Below are positions 1 to 11,963 of a DNA stretch of 64,000 nucleotides, one piece after another. Below the pieces are notes generated by a model, which had not been told where the DNA came from, did not search any database, and worked only from the letters and a program-made list of their open reading frames with translations. The translations under genes were made by a program, and so were the position numbers. Positions within the stretch are counted from its first letter, which is position 1. Each line of letters starts with the position of its first letter. This stretch comes from Neofusicoccum parvum (Eukaryota > Ascomycota > Dothideomycetes > Botryosphaeriales > Botryosphaeriaceae), in NCBI GenBank assembly GCA_020912385.1, contig CP087218.1:310001-374000 (forward strand), in the 5' to 3' direction.

Positions 1-2175
1 AACACGCTCGCCTACGCCCTAACCTCCTTCTCCCGCCTGCTGGACCTCGACCAGGGCTGGGATCAGGTCAACCATGACCTCATCGAGCGGGTGAGTCCGC
101 CGCGCCGCGACGAATCGCCAGGAGGGGTGGAGATGCTGACATGAAGGCTTCCAGGTCGTCGAGCTCGTCGTGAGCCAGCCGCTCGTCAACATCCTCCGCG
201 GCGCCATGTCCATCCTCGTCGCGGTCGTGTCGCACCCGCACTCGCGCGCGTCGGTGCCCCCGGGCACCTTCGGCTTCCGCGCCCTGAAACCCGCCGTTGC
301 CGTGTACCCGCAGTTCCTCGAGATGCTCGTGAGCCGTCTGTCGTCGGCTGACCACGCCCTCTGCGCCAATGCACTGCAGCTGATCAACTCGCTCATGAGG
401 GACGCCATACAGAACGACTCGGAGGCCGAGTGGCATAACTTCATCAAGAAGCTGCAGGATCTGGGTGTGATAGAGGCGGTGTATGTCCTGATGCAGAGCT
501 CAGCGCTGCAGGACCTGGCACACCCGCTGTTCGAGTTCCAGTCTCTGAGCAAGGTGCTGCTGAGGAAGTGGAGGGAGCTTAAGGTGGACCTGGAGAAGTC
601 GGAGCACCGCCGTGCGCTCAAGGAGCTACACCTGGCAAGCAATCCGGAAAGGCCGCCCTCGAGCAAGAGCAAGGGCAGCAAGGGTAGCAAGAAACACCAT
701 CCGGAGAAGTGGCGGCGGCTGGGCTTCGAGGGAGAGTCTCCGTCGTGGGAGTTCGAGCAGACGGGTTACCTCGGGCTTATGGACCTTACGGACTTTGTCC
801 GCACGCACGAGGACGCCTATCAAAAGCTCCTCTTGGAGCAGTCTATCCAACCTGCTGAACAGCGGTGTCCGGTTGCGCGTGCGAGTCTCTCGGTGACGCT
901 GATCCTATACGACCACTTCGAAGTCGAGAAGTGCGAAAACGAGGACCAGCAGCGCTACACCATCCTGGAGTCGCGGACCAACTTCGACCGCGCTTTCAGG
1001 CCTCTCCTGCTCCAGTGGTCGCGTCTGCACACCAGTGGTCTCCAGGCTTTCCTGCGGCTGTGGCAGGTTACCGGTGCCGAGACTGAAGATTTCCAAAAGA
1101 TTGAAGAGCTGGTTCAGATCTTGATTGAACAGGTGATCGGACAGGCCACTCGCCAAAAGGATCTCCAGGAGGTGGAAGAAGAGCTTGCGGAGTTTGACTA
1201 CAAGAGGCTTCGTGAACTCCAGATAGAGCTTTTGGAACTTACGTATGAGGACGCTTGGGGTCATCATCTTCGGTATGTCTTGCACCTGAATCCCAAATCT
1301 GTAGGCCTCATCGACACTCTAACAGTCAGCGAACACTTAGCCAAGTCCGAGATGAGCTCAACCATGAGGCTCTACAATTCGTCAAGGAGCAACGCATTAG
1401 GTGCCTGCTGCAAGGTTCTTGGTTCCCACACACACTTGGATACCGTGAGGAGAGCGGTCCTGTGACCAAGCAGACGCTCAACCGCATGGTGCCATCATCA
1501 TGGCGCTATGTCCGGCTCTCGCACAACCGCCGCTACCTGCATTACGCAGACTTCGAGAACAAATTGGAAAGAGACCCGCAGCTTGATCAGCTGCAGAATC
1601 AGAGTAAGTTACCCTGGCATACCAATACACTCAACATACTTGATTAGCTGACACACACTCCAGTCGACCTGACCATCGTCTCCTCCGTCGTCTCCAATGT
1701 CTCAGCCAGCACGCCATCCACCGCCTCCTCCGCCTCCACCCTCCGTACCCTCCCGGCCAGCACAAGCACGCGCATCACTATCTTCGGCTACCCCACCGAC
1801 AAGCACAGCAGCAGCAACCACCCCAGCACGTCGCACTCGTCGCGCTCCAATCCTGGCTCCTCGGCCGGCAACGCCACCAAGACTGACGCGCACTCGGCCG
1901 CCAGCACCAAGGAGAGCGTGTTGCTGCAGCTGCACCCGCAGAGCCACACGCTGGCGTCGGAGTGGCTGGACGGCCTGCTGATGCTGCTCAACCAGCAGCC
2001 CATCACGGCCGACACCAACAAGCTCGTCCAGCTGGTCGGCGGCTACGGGCTCAAGATCAGGCTGCTGAACGTCAGGTTCGAGGAGCTGGATGCGGGCGAG
2101 CCGGCGCTGCCGAGCCGGGAGGGGCTGGATGAGGATTATTGGTACGACATTGGGGGTTTGGAAGGGGTGGAGTGA
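1..2175 (+). CDS. ELMO/CED-12 family protein, 5' truncated by window edge
   Basis: Engulfment and cell motility (ELMO) proteins bind DOCK-type exchange factors and help activate Rac GTPases at the membrane. The visible exons are 1-90, 155-1272, 1341-1603 and 1664-2175, with GT-AG introns of 64, 68 and 60 bp whose phases agree; about 660 residues are visible and the N-terminus lies outside. The first 210 residues are helical and armadillo-like. The ELMO core follows, with the motif EKWRRLGF, then a hydrophobic block ending HEDAYQKLLLEQS and CPVARASL. After a conserved helix (VKEQRIRCLLQG) comes a PH domain with WRYVRLSHNRRYLHYADF; its middle is split by a Ser/Thr/Ala-rich insert (codons near 1690-1910) and it closes with a helix around 1950-2010. 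The order ARM-ELMO-PH matches animal ELMO1. It converges on the epimerase gene downstream. Family assignment is firm; the partner is inferred from the family. Confidence 0.9.
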
Positions 2176-3469
2176 GGGTGGTGGGTGCTTTGGACGAGGG
2201 ATTTGGAAGGGGAAGTAAATACCGGAGGGATGGGGTAAGTTTGTGGTTGGATGGACAGGCGGTTGTTGGTTTGGCTTGTTTAATGGCCCTTTTTTGGTTC
2301 CCCCTCTTGTTTTACTTTGTTTAAGATACCCAGCGCGATTGGAGAGGTTGGCTTTTGGGGGATTTTTCCTGTCGTCTTCTTTCCAGCTTCTTATTCTTCT
2401 CCCTTTCTACTCTATACTAATATATCTACGCTCGGTATTTGTTACCTCCACTGCTATTTGGTTCGTTTGTTTTTCGGTGCTGTCTTTCTGGTATTCTTGC
2501 CTCCTCTGTTCTTTTGTTGTCTTTATCAAGCGTCGGCGTGGTCAGTCATTGATGAATTTTTTTCCCATGCAGTGTAGATAATCGTCGTGTGTTCTATATG
2601 TACGTATTGGCTCATATGAAAGCAGATTAGCGTGTGAGCCCGAACAATGGTCTCGTGCGGCTTTGGTCCGTTTCGGACGTTGCTTCTCTCACCTGAGAGG
2701 ATGTCTGAAGGGCTGAAAAAGGGAGCCGTGGCGGACCAATGTGCCCGCCTGACCGCCAGAGAAAAGTGCAAAAGAAACCGCCCAGCTGGTGTTGAGATTT
2801 GCCAGCTGTGTGCGGGAAAGAAACCAACTCTGACGCTGGTTTACTTTTTTTTGTCGTTCGCAATCCACTCTGTTTACTGTTTGGTCGTCGGTGGAGAAAC
2901 CGGGGCGTTTTCGAACTCGCCGCCGGTTTCCTCTTTGGGTGGTCCCGATTGGTCTTAGATCAAGCATTAGCAGTTCCTTGGGGGTTTATAAATTCGTGAG
3001 CCTACCATTCAGCCACTTGGGTCGGTTGCTCTGTGTGTGATGCCCTTGGGCGAAAGTGAGGGTGGCGAAAAGGGCTTATGAAGTTCGGGCTGGTGTTAGG
3101 TGAAGGAACGGCGCTTGAATGGAAATTGGCTGGTTTTCTGGTATACGTCTGCCGTCGAGCCGCTTCCCGTGCATTCATCCTACACACAATGCAGACCCCC
3201 CAGATTCGCGGGACGACTCTGTTCAAGAGCTCTTGGGCGGGCCTTCACTCTTTTGCCCATTCCGGTTGACGACGTGGTCCTTGGTAAATCATTGCGCTCT
3301 TGCTCGGCATATGGCGAGACCTGCACTTTCGCTATCCAATACTTTACTTACGCCTGTTCTCCCTACCCCTTTAGGCCAAACCCCCACGCCGTCTCGACAC
3401 GCCTTCACTTTTCACACCCACCTCCATGCACGATAAACTCCATGCTCACAACCTCCCCGCAGCAGGCAG
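2176..3469. other. Intergenic, between convergent ELMO and epimerase genes
   Basis: This 1.3 kb stretch holds the 3' ends of two convergent genes. It is pyrimidine-rich between about 2280 and 2530. No ORF in it has a recognisable product, and no tRNA-like fold was seen. Confidence 0.6.
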
Positions 3470-4532
3470 TCACTTCCTCCTTCTCTCCACCTCCTCCCTC
3501 AGCCTCGCAATCACCTGTCCCGGATCCTTCGCGCCGAACACGGCGCTGCCGGCGACAATGACGTTGGCGCCAGCATCGGCGGCAGGTCCGATAGTCTTCT
3601 CCGACAGGCCGCCGTCAACCTCGATGGGCAATTCCGGGTAGCGCTCGCGCAGGGCGGTGACCTTTGGCAGCTGGTCGGCCATGAAGGACTGGCCGCCGAA
3701 GCCGGGCTCGACGGTCATGACGAGGACCATCTGGAGAAGGATGAAAAGGTCAGCTCGCGCATTTTGAAATTCCCCACGCCTCGAAGTTGGGGGAACAGGA
3801 ATTTCCCACTCACATCCGGCCGCTCCTCCTTCACCGGGTTCTCAACGATGTCCCACAGCACGTCGACGGGGGTGCCGGGCTTGATGGCAATGCCGGCCTG
3901 CAGCCCCTGGTCGTGGATGTAGCGGATCAGCTCCTTCGGGCTGGTCTTGGCGTCCGACTTGCCGGCCGGCTCGTCGGCGGCGGTCGAGTTGACGGCGGCC
4001 TCGTAGTGGAAGCAGTACAGGTTGCAGCCCGCGGCCTTGAATTCCTTGACCCACTTCTTGGGCTGCGCCGGGGATGGAAATGTCCGTCAGCCTTTCATCG
4101 CGTCATCTGGTTATCCCCAGCCCCTCCGATCGTCCGCTCCTCCGCCGTCCGCGTATTCCGCCATCGACTCCGTCCGGTCGAGGTGGTGGCAGCGGTCTTT
4201 TCACTGTCTTGCCCCTCCTTCCCTCGCTGTCTCTTCCCTTCCTTTCGTTCCTCCGCCGGGTGAGGGGAATTGGGGACGGGGTGACCCACCTCCGCGATCA
4301 TCATGTGGCAGTCGAAGGTGCCGCGGCCGTAGGCCTCCTTGGGCGGGTCGACGTGCTTGCGGATCTTGGTGACCACGGGCGCGCCGAACGTCATGTTGGG
4401 CACGAAGTGGCCGTCCATGATGTCGACGTGCAGCCAGTCGGCGCCCTGCGCCATCGTGTCCGCGCACGCCGGGCCCAGCGCCGCGAAGTCGGCGGACAGG
4501 ATCGAGGGCGCTATTATCGCGGGCGGGGACAT
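3470..4532 (-). CDS. rpe1: Ribulose-phosphate 3-epimerase
   Basis: It interconverts D-ribulose 5-phosphate and D-xylulose 5-phosphate in the non-oxidative pentose phosphate pathway, in the cytosol. The exons on the minus strand are 4532-4290, 4062-3814 and 3730-3470, all joined in phase 0, with introns starting GTGGGT and GTGAGT; the product is 250 residues, normal for fungal enzymes. The start [17 protein letters not shown] is the family's N-terminal strand. The metal and catalytic positions are visible in [12 protein letters not shown] (His and Asp) and CHMMI, the later Asp in [10 protein letters not shown], and the phosphate-binding loops in [10 protein letters not shown] and AGSAVFG. A short insert in exon 2 (about residues 102-118, rich in Ala, Ser and Lys) is a variable loop. 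The gene is convergent with the ELMO gene. Assignment is secure. Confidence 0.97.
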
Positions 4533-5845
4533 GGTCGTTCGATGGTGGGCGGCTTTTTGCGGAAGGGTGCGGATTGGGCGATTGGTGCGGTCGCGGGTGC
4601 GGTGGACGGTTGGTGGGCGGGTAGGAGTGGGAGGAGGGAGAGGGAGAGTGGTAGTGTTGAGGATTTGCTGAGGGTGTGACGTCGGAGGGGCTGTGGTGGG
4701 GCTGCCTCGGAGCTCCCGGGGATCACGCCGCTGCGCCGCAGAATAAGCTCGAAGCTGCAACACCTCACTTTATCATGACCACCCTACAATCATAGATCAA
4801 TGCGAAGGTTGGAGAATTACAACAATGAGTCAAAGTAGCATAATTTTCTCACAACCCTTCTACAATTCAAGGAATTCATGCTAAATTTTCTAATGCCATA
4901 ATTGCGTAGAAAATTCACCTCCGCCCTCTACGTTAAGCTGGATATTCTGGGTTTGGAGACGCTAATTTCTTGATACAGAGTAAGCAGACCCTGGACTTCA
5001 AATTATTTGAGTGTATATGTTATTGCGAAGTTCCTGTCCTGCGTCTCAACCCTCAACCCTCACCCTTCTCGCCGAACATGAAGAGCCGGTGGTCGTGGTT
5101 AGTTCTCAGAAGAAGTGAAGCTTACAGAAGGTCCTGGGGATGATTGCTGAACAGGCTCGCAGGACAGAGAGACACATGACAACAAGGTGTCGCTTCATCA
5201 AGCCACGATAACTTCTACCAACAAGATGAAGAAGAAGAACGTGAAGGAAAGGAAGACGGATAGCGGAGAAGCTGGAGATTATATGGAAAATAAGGCGATC
5301 AAATTAAAAATCACTCCAGTCGCCCACGAAAAGGAACAGTTTTAACTCGATCTCACTATATGAAGCAAGCGCTCATCTTTCGTCCTGAATCCTCCCGTAC
5401 CAACACGGAGTCCACGCCAACCACAAAATACCCAAAAGTGCCCTAACCTTGAATAATGACGTCAAATTTAAACTGAGCAACAGTCATTTCTACAAATGAT
5501 TCAAGGTGTAGAGATCTACATCAGCTACCAGTGCTTGTCCAAGTAAGAGGAGTGGGAAGAGCATCACATCATTATTGATAGCCAGTTGATATATGATAGA
5601 GAGTGTCCCAAGTGCTATCCTAAAGAAATTCCCAAAAATAGATTTCCGCCCTCAATAGTATAACTCCATCCCTCTTTCTCGTTGCATGCTTCTGATTTTT
5701 CACTCCTTTCATTATACCCACTCCTTTTATCTGTAGTCGAGTTGTTTCCCCATGCCTGATGTCTGAGTGATACAGACTCAGAACTTGGTAGTGGAGGATG
5801 CTTCGTCGCTTTGGAGTGAGACAGCGGATGAAAGTGCGTATCAGA
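4533..5845. other. Intergenic, AT-richer stretch
   Basis: It contains the upstream region of the epimerase gene and the 3' side of the next minus-strand gene. From about 4760 to 5620 the sequence is noticeably richer in A and T than its surroundings and all frames are closed by frequent stops. No gene or repeat was recognised. Confidence 0.55.
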
Positions 5846-6405
5846 TCATCCATCTTGATGCTGGCTGACGACCTTGGTCCTCAGGCGGTGGAGCGCTCCG
5901 GGGCCTGACAGTTCGAAACCCAAATCACAAATAAGCCCACGTAGAGCCTTCCTTTCTGTGTAAATAACATGTGCCAGGCCTCCAAGTAACTTGATCTCCT
6001 GATGGGTGATTTTGTTGAAGTCGATAGAATCGTGCGGTATAGCAGTCATGGCATCAATGTCGTCGAGCAAGCCTTGGGTAAAAGCCAAAGTCCGGTTGAT
6101 TTTCTTTGCTGCATCTTGAAGTTCGACTAAGAACTCTTTGAACTGATCCGAGAGACGTGTCGACCTCGAGCCGGCTGCAGTGAGAGAATACTCTATCCAC
6201 CTCATGTATTCTTGCTTTTTCTCTCTTCAGCGCGACCTCAACTTAGCTCGAAAGTAGCACTCACCTTCTTCCTTTCATTCTCTCTTTCCCTCTTGCGTTG
6301 CTCTTCGGCTTCAACAACGACCTCGAGCGAGTTCTCGATGTCCGCAATTTCCTCCCGCTTCCGCTTGAGCTGTTTCTCAAGCTCTTCACGTTCAGTTGAA
6401 GCCAT
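5846..6405 (-). CDS. Small coiled-coil protein of unknown function
   Basis: I do not recognise this protein. Exon 1 is 6405-6265 (47 codons) and starts in a good context, with MASTEREELEKQLKRKRE; the first 47 residues are strongly charged and heptad-like, so a coiled coil is likely. The donor GTGAGT at 6264 is clear. The only phase-compatible acceptor I find ends in AAG at 6215, giving exon 2 6214-5846 and a 169-residue product; an alternative GAG acceptor at 6191 would shorten it. Neither is a usual YAG, so this junction is uncertain. Exon 2 encodes amphipathic helices (LSDQFKEFLVELQDAAKK) and ends at TGA. Reading across the donor gives a stop within ten codons, which supports splicing. It is divergent from the methyltransferase-domain gene, 2.7 kb away. 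Confidence 0.6.
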
Positions 6406-9098
6406 GGTTGATCAGTATTGGCTGGCGTACTTGCGGGTGAGGTGGATGGTTGGAGAGAGGGTTGTGGTGCAGTGGGTGGAGGTTGAGGAAGGCAGAATAT
6501 ATACCTACATTTCGGACCACGCACTTGTCACATGGAGCAACCACGGCGCACGTGGTGTTGCTTTCCGAGCCACATAACATCGCAAGTGGAGGAAGGAGCC
6601 CGGACGATTCTATCAAGGTAGACAGGTACAGAGGACAGTTCAAAATTGCCCTTGCCTCAGAACACCTCCGAGAAATAAAAAAATTCACTTCACCACATAG
6701 AACAACTCGAAAGTAGGTAGAGATTATCACTTCAACTTCAGATTCTGCGCTAAATCCAAGCGTTGAATGCCACTTATGATATCTAACGACCCGCCCACTC
6801 ACTCAAACACCAGAGTCCAGGTGAGGCAATCACTTCCAACTACAGAGTGACACGTGCTCATCGACATTTGCATCCAGATGAATGCTTTAATTGCCCATGA
6901 GGATCCGTTTAAGTTGAGAACCCATATTTTTTTTCGCAAGCTACTGTGAACGCGTGAATCAAAATCTTTCGTGGTGAGGTCTAGCCGACTAGCTTCATGG
7001 ACAGACTGTCGTTGATGTGAGATGCTCGGCAGTGACATTTTGAGTCTTGCCGGAATGATGGTCTGATATCAAGCATCCAAGCAAACCGATTCCTCTGCCC
7101 TGGATATTGTTACAGCAACCGCCGCGACTCCTCGTGACAACGCACCTCATTTGATCCGCGGGACGAAGCGAGGCTGTCTTGAGATCGAAGTAATCATCCA
7201 AGACACAGACCGATCTAGAATGCATACCAAAAATAACCAGATGAAAGCTCTAACACACTATACAATTATGCTAATGAAAGAAAGCTGAAGTAACCGCCGG
7301 CTGTGGTGTCACTCTATACGTGACTGTTGTGGAAATAGTAAATACTCTACGACAGGCAGAAAAGCCACAGAAGTCGCCACCGAAGCCCCGAGCGGTTGCA
7401 ACTAAGAGCTTGAGCGGACGCAGCGGAACTACGCGAATGGAGACAGAGGCCATGTGACAATAACTGGGCGCTAACATAGACTCTAGGCTTCTAATAGGAG
7501 AAATGCCCTTCGAGAGATGTAGCCAAGCCAGGTGAAGGACACGCGTTGCTCCGCCATCACTTCCGGGCGGTTTGAGTTTTAGTGGGCGGTTCCCAGCAAC
7601 ATCTGCTGTCATTGGCAGAGCTTGAAATGGACTACGAGTAGATGGCTTGGCAAAGAGTGATAGGCGGCAGGTTTCCGTTTGAGCAGAGCTGATATCCGGC
7701 CAATAGAGAGTAGTGAAGCCACAGCTATATAAAGCAACGGAGATGGACAAAACAGAAAGGAAACAGTTCAGATACGGGCAAGAATGATTGACGGATTGCT
7801 GGAACATTCATGCGTTTCCTGCTTTGCCGCTGGAGGGTGCAGTGAGAAGTCCTGGGTACGCGGTGGAGGAGGGGTGGTCGCAGCCCACACGTCCGCCGGG
7901 CTGAATGCGCGCGCTTGTAGCGAGTACGTCGTTGGACGGATCTAACCGTCTATTATACACCGCCACGGACCGACCCTGGACATGACGCTGCGAGATCTGC
8001 GGCTGCCGAAGCGACGATGCTACCCTGCTGGGTATCAGTGAGGTCAAGCGCCAGCCCAACGAGCGGGCTGTGGGCGATTCAGGAAGGTTCACGTTAGCGC
8101 GGTGGAAAGCATGATAGAGAGGTCGCTTGCAGAGCTGGCCGCCGACAAGCTCGCAGGCCCGCGGCAGGTGCAGAACGAGACGAGGGAGCAGAGCGACGAC
8201 GGCGCGGTGCAAGCGAAGCGTGGTGCGGGCGGCAACGTGTTCGCGCGTCGAGGACGCGCGACTCTGGATGGTGTGCAGCCCCCCGGGCTATATCGTGTCA
8301 GTGCAGCAGAGGCGCATCGGGGACAATATATGCACCGGCGCGAATTGGCTACGGCGCTGCAAGAACGCAGGCAGGCGGCTTTTTCGAGGTCGTTGGCCGG
8401 CAGCGCGACCAGGCGCAGGCGTCGGCGAGGCTGTCGTGGCGCGATTGGGCTGGGGACGCGGTGGGGCGGCCCAAAATAACACCCGCCCGCGCACTGGCCC
8501 CGGCGCTTACAACACCTCTCGTCCAATCGCCCGCCATCACCACCCATCTCTGCGAGAACAAGGCTGCGGGCTCGTCGTACGCGCCTTCGCGAGTGGCCCG
8601 TTCATCTCCAGCCCAGCCAACCGCCGCCCGCCCAGCTGCGCGCACACGCCGTGCCACCGTGACCAAGGCCCGCGCCGCCCAGAAGAGGCTCTTCTCTTGC
8701 CGCTCGTCCTCCACCGTTTCCACTGCCCTGCCGGCGCCTGGAAGCCCGCATCCCTGCTGGCAATACGCCACTTACCGCCGCCAGCACACGGGCCAAACAC
8801 GCCCGCGCTCATAAGCTACACCGTGCCACATCGCGCCAAACGCCCCATCCCATTCTCTCTGGATGTTGACCATCATCTTCGCTGTGCTGCGTTGACTTGT
8901 TTCTGTTCTTTCCTTGTCTCGTCTCCAGCCTTCCGTTGACCGGAACCCGTCCTTCCGTGGCACGCATACTGTCCGTTGACCGGACCGGGCTATAGCCCAG
9001 CTAATATTCCCTTCTCAGCTCCATTGTACATCCCTGGTGCCTGGCACCCCGAGCGCTTCAGCCTATACATAGTACCAACACCAGCCAACTCCGCCACG
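6406..9098. other. Long intergenic region / divergent promoters
   Basis: This 2.7 kb gap separates two divergent genes. Open frames exist (for example 7271-7807 minus and 8127-8939 plus) but their translations show no recognisable domain and they lie in GC-rich sequence where frames stay open by chance. From about 8660 to 9090 the plus strand is CT-rich, as is usual in the leader of fungal genes, and probably serves the gene that starts at 9099. Confidence 0.5.
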
Positions 9099-11963
9099 AT
9101 GGAACACTACTACCTGCCTGCTGCCACCTACAGCCCGTCGGCACCGAACGCGTCGCGCCTTGCCTCTCCGCTGGACCGGAGGGCAACCATTAATACTATA
9201 ATCGAGGACTCGCCGCAGATCCCGCACTTCGACCAGGACTACTTCTCCCAGTTTGCCCACTACCCTGTCCGAACTGCCATGATCTCGCCGACCTACAAGT
9301 CTCCCCCCTACGCGTCTCCCGCCTACAGCGAAGACTTCCCCACCCCCAAGGCCTCGCTCCAGAACCCGAGACCAGCACAGCAACAGCCCGAAGAGAACTG
9401 GCCGCTCTCGCCCGAGCCCGTGAGCTCGCCGCGGTGGCGGAAGTCACGGGACGACCCCGAGTTCGACGAGCTGTACGACATGACCGACGACGAAGACGCC
9501 GAGGAAGTGCCACTGAAGTGCTCCAACTCGGTCAAGAAGACCAGTGCCGACAGCAGCGCACGGTCAAGTCGATCCCGGTACCCTTCGCTAGTCATCCCGT
9601 CGCCGTCCCACTGGCCCACCATCGAAAAGCTCCAGAAAAGTGCAGTTTCGCCCGCCCCCATCTCAGCTTTGACTCCCGCTCAGAACGTTCTCAACATGCT
9701 AGCCGCCCGCAAACTCAACAACCCCGCCACTAGTGCTGAGCCGTCCCTTGACGGCAGCCTGTCATCTGAAGAGCTGGAGCACATGAGCTGTCCCTCGACC
9801 CCGGACCGCCACGGGCAGAAGGAGGCAGACTGGTCGGGTCCGGTCCAACTAAACCCCGCGGCAATGGAAACTTTGCATCACATCTCTGCCGATAACGACA
9901 CAGAAAGCGTCGATCAAGTGCTTGAGGTGTCGGATGAAGAGATGTCGCAAGTTGTCGGGGGTGATAGTATCGCCGCTCCCATCCAAAGGATCTTCACCAA
10001 TGAGCTGACAACGACCCCTTCGGACGCTGATTCCTTCTCTGCCCTGACTATCCCGTCGCCAGGTGGGTTCTTCTCTTCACTGCAGGATACCGCTCGTCAC
10101 ACATGGAGCTTTCCTCCAGCCAAGCAACAAGAAGAAACCCCATCTACCACTGTGGCCGAGAACTTCTACGGTGTGCCTTGGAGGGAACGACCAGACAACG
10201 TCGTCGAGCATGTTGTTGAGGTCCCCGCCAACTTTGGCGCCGCAGAGCCAACGCCCACTGGCGCCGACGGCTTCTTGTCCCCTGTTGGTGAAATCATGGA
10301 GATCAAGCCGAGCCAGTCCAAGTTCGAGTACAACGAGCACTACGCACAAGAACTTGCACAGCTCGCTGGTAAGAACCTCAGCCGAACAAGTCTCTGGCTC
10401 ACTGCCCAGGAAAACTGGCTGGAGGGTATGCTCAGCCCTACCAGCCCAGTTGGTCATGGCCACGAGAGGGGAAACTCAATGTCAGACGTCGCCTCCCCGT
10501 CAAAGAAGTCCGTTCGCTTCGTGGATCTCGTCGTCCCCAAGACGCCGCCGATCCCGGACGAGACTCTGTCCAAGGACACGACCTTCTTTGAGGCTCTTGA
10601 ATTCTTGAGGGAGACGACAGGCAAGTTCGATGCCTTTATCCATCGTCTGACCCGTGCTGAGGCGGTGCACCTGCAACGCCGCTGCGCCTCGAAGAGGCAC
10701 AACAACCTGCTCCTTGGCAAGTACGAGCTGCGCGGCCACTCTAAGATCCCGTCGTCTCGTCCCGTGTCCCTCTTCTACACCGACGACCCCAGCGTGCACA
10801 AGGAGCAGATCGCCAAAGCCCAGAAGGAGCAGCAGGCTCTCGAGCTCGTGCGGCCCGCTTTCTGGGCCCTCGCTGCCTCGCGCCTGCTCCACGGCGGCCG
10901 TCTCATCACCAGCCCCGCCTGGAAGATCCTCTCCCACACCCGCGACGAGGGCGCCACCCGCGTGCTGGACCTGGGCGGCCAGGCCGTCTGCGACTGGGCG
11001 TGGCACGTCGCGCTCGACTTCCCCATGACCACTGTCTACACCGTGTCCACCAAGGATTCGGAGCCGGTCAAGCTCGACGGCGAGGAGGAGCGCGACATCG
11101 AAGGCCCGCCCAACCACCGCCACAAGGTCGTGCCCAACTACTGGACGCTGCCCTTCCCAAACGGCCACTTCGACGTCATCTCAGCCCGCAGCCTGTACGC
11201 GCTGCTCCGCACGTCCAAGCCCGTGCCCAGCCCGAACCAGCCGTCCAGCAACCTCGACGAGTACGACCTCTGCCTCCGCGAGTGCATGCGCATCCTCAAG
11301 CCCGGCGGCTACCTCGAGTTCGCGCTCGTCGACGCCGACATCATGCACACCGCAACCGGCTCGCACACGCAGGCCGTCTCGGTCGAGTTCGCGTTCAACC
11401 TGCGCACGCGCGGCTACGACGCGGCGCCGACCAAGTCGTTCGTGCCGCGGCTGGCGCGCGCGGGCTTCGCGGCCAAGGACGTGCGGCGGGCGTGGACGGC
11501 GGCGCCGTTCCCGCGCCCGGCCGCGCGCTGGAGCGACACGCTCAACGTCGGGGCCGACCCGGTGCAGGCGGCGCGCCGCCGCGACGGCGACGTGCTCAGC
11601 CCGCGCGCCAGCCTGCACAGCCCGCACGCCGAGAAGGTCATCGGCCCGAACGGCGAGGTCGAGCCGTTCGTGCCCGCCAAGGGGCACAAGCGCGCGGATT
11701 CGCTGATGGATGGCGTCGTCGCGGCGGCGGCGGAGCAGCCGCGGAAGCAGCAGGCCGCCTCCGGCTCGACGAAGGACGCGAGAGATGTGGCGGGGCTGGT
11801 GGGCGCGAGGGCGTGGGAGAAGTGGCTCGTCAAGCTGCAGGCGGAGATGGGGAAGGAGGAGGAGGAGCGGCTGGGCGAGGGCGTGGTGCAGGCGATGGAG
11901 GAGGGGGCGAGGGACGGGTGCGCGTGGAGGTGTCTGGAGGGGTGGGCGAGGAAGGGGTTTTAG
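9099..11963 (+). CDS. Large protein with C-terminal class I (Methyltransf_11-type) methyltransferase domain
   Basis: A single exon of 954 codons. I chose the ATG at 9099 (context GCCACGATGG) because it is the first ATG in the frame; the frame is open a little further upstream but without ATG. Residues 1-500 are low-complexity and rich in Pro, Ser and acidic residues (DMTDDEDAEE near residue 128), so probably disordered. A helical section follows around residues 490-600. The Rossmann-type domain spans about residues 600-770: motif I is VLDLGGQAVCDWAWHVALDF, the post-I strand is TTVYTVSTKD, and motif III is the typical LRECMRILKPGGYLEFALVD. Motif I is atypical, with GGQAV in place of a GxGxG loop. 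The tail beyond residue 800 is charged. The substrate is unknown; SAM binding is inferred from the fold. Similar large proteins are common in Pezizomycotina. Confidence 0.85.
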   Translation: MEHYYLPAATYSPSAPNASRLASPLDRRATINTIIEDSPQIPHFDQDYFSQFAHYPVRTAMISPTYKSPPYASPAYSEDFPTPKASLQNPRPAQQQPEENWPLSPEPVSSPRWRKSRDDPEFDELYDMTDDEDAEEVPLKCSNSVKKTSADSSARSSRSRYPSLVIPSPSHWPTIEKLQKSAVSPAPISALTPAQNVLNMLAARKLNNPATSAEPSLDGSLSSEELEHMSCPSTPDRHGQKEADWSGPVQLNPAAMETLHHISADNDTESVDQVLEVSDEEMSQVVGGDSIAAPIQRIFTNELTTTPSDADSFSALTIPSPGGFFSSLQDTARHTWSFPPAKQQEETPSTTVAENFYGVPWRERPDNVVEHVVEVPANFGAAEPTPTGADGFLSPVGEIMEIKPSQSKFEYNEHYAQELAQLAGKNLSRTSLWLTAQENWLEGMLSPTSPVGHGHERGNSMSDVASPSKKSVRFVDLVVPKTPPIPDETLSKDTTFFEALEFLRETTGKFDAFIHRLTRAEAVHLQRRCASKRHNNLLLGKYELRGHSKIPSSRPVSLFYTDDPSVHKEQIAKAQKEQQALELVRPAFWALAASRLLHGGRLITSPAWKILSHTRDEGATRVLDLGGQAVCDWAWHVALDFPMTTVYTVSTKDSEPVKLDGEEERDIEGPPNHRHKVVPNYWTLPFPNGHFDVISARSLYALLRTSKPVPSPNQPSSNLDEYDLCLRECMRILKPGGYLEFALVDADIMHTATGSHTQAVSVEFAFNLRTRGYDAAPTKSFVPRLARAGFAAKDVRRAWTAAPFPRPAARWSDTLNVGADPVQAARRRDGDVLSPRASLHSPHAEKVIGPNGEVEPFVPAKGHKRADSLMDGVVAAAAEQPRKQQAASGSTKDARDVAGLVGARAWEKWLVKLQAEMGKEEEERLGEGVVQAMEEGARDGCAWRCLEGWARKGF

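Noticed and set aside
4760..5620. Possible RIP-degraded repeat
   Set aside because: AT-richer than its surroundings, but no repeat copy or transposase trace is visible; a TpA/CpA index over the genome would be needed.
7271..7807. 178-codon open frame on the minus strand
   Set aside because: Has some hydrophobic residues near the start, but no recognisable family and no supporting splice or neighbour evidence.
8127..8939. 270-codon open frame on the plus strand
   Set aside because: Looks like the CT-rich leader of the gene at 9099; the translation has no domain.
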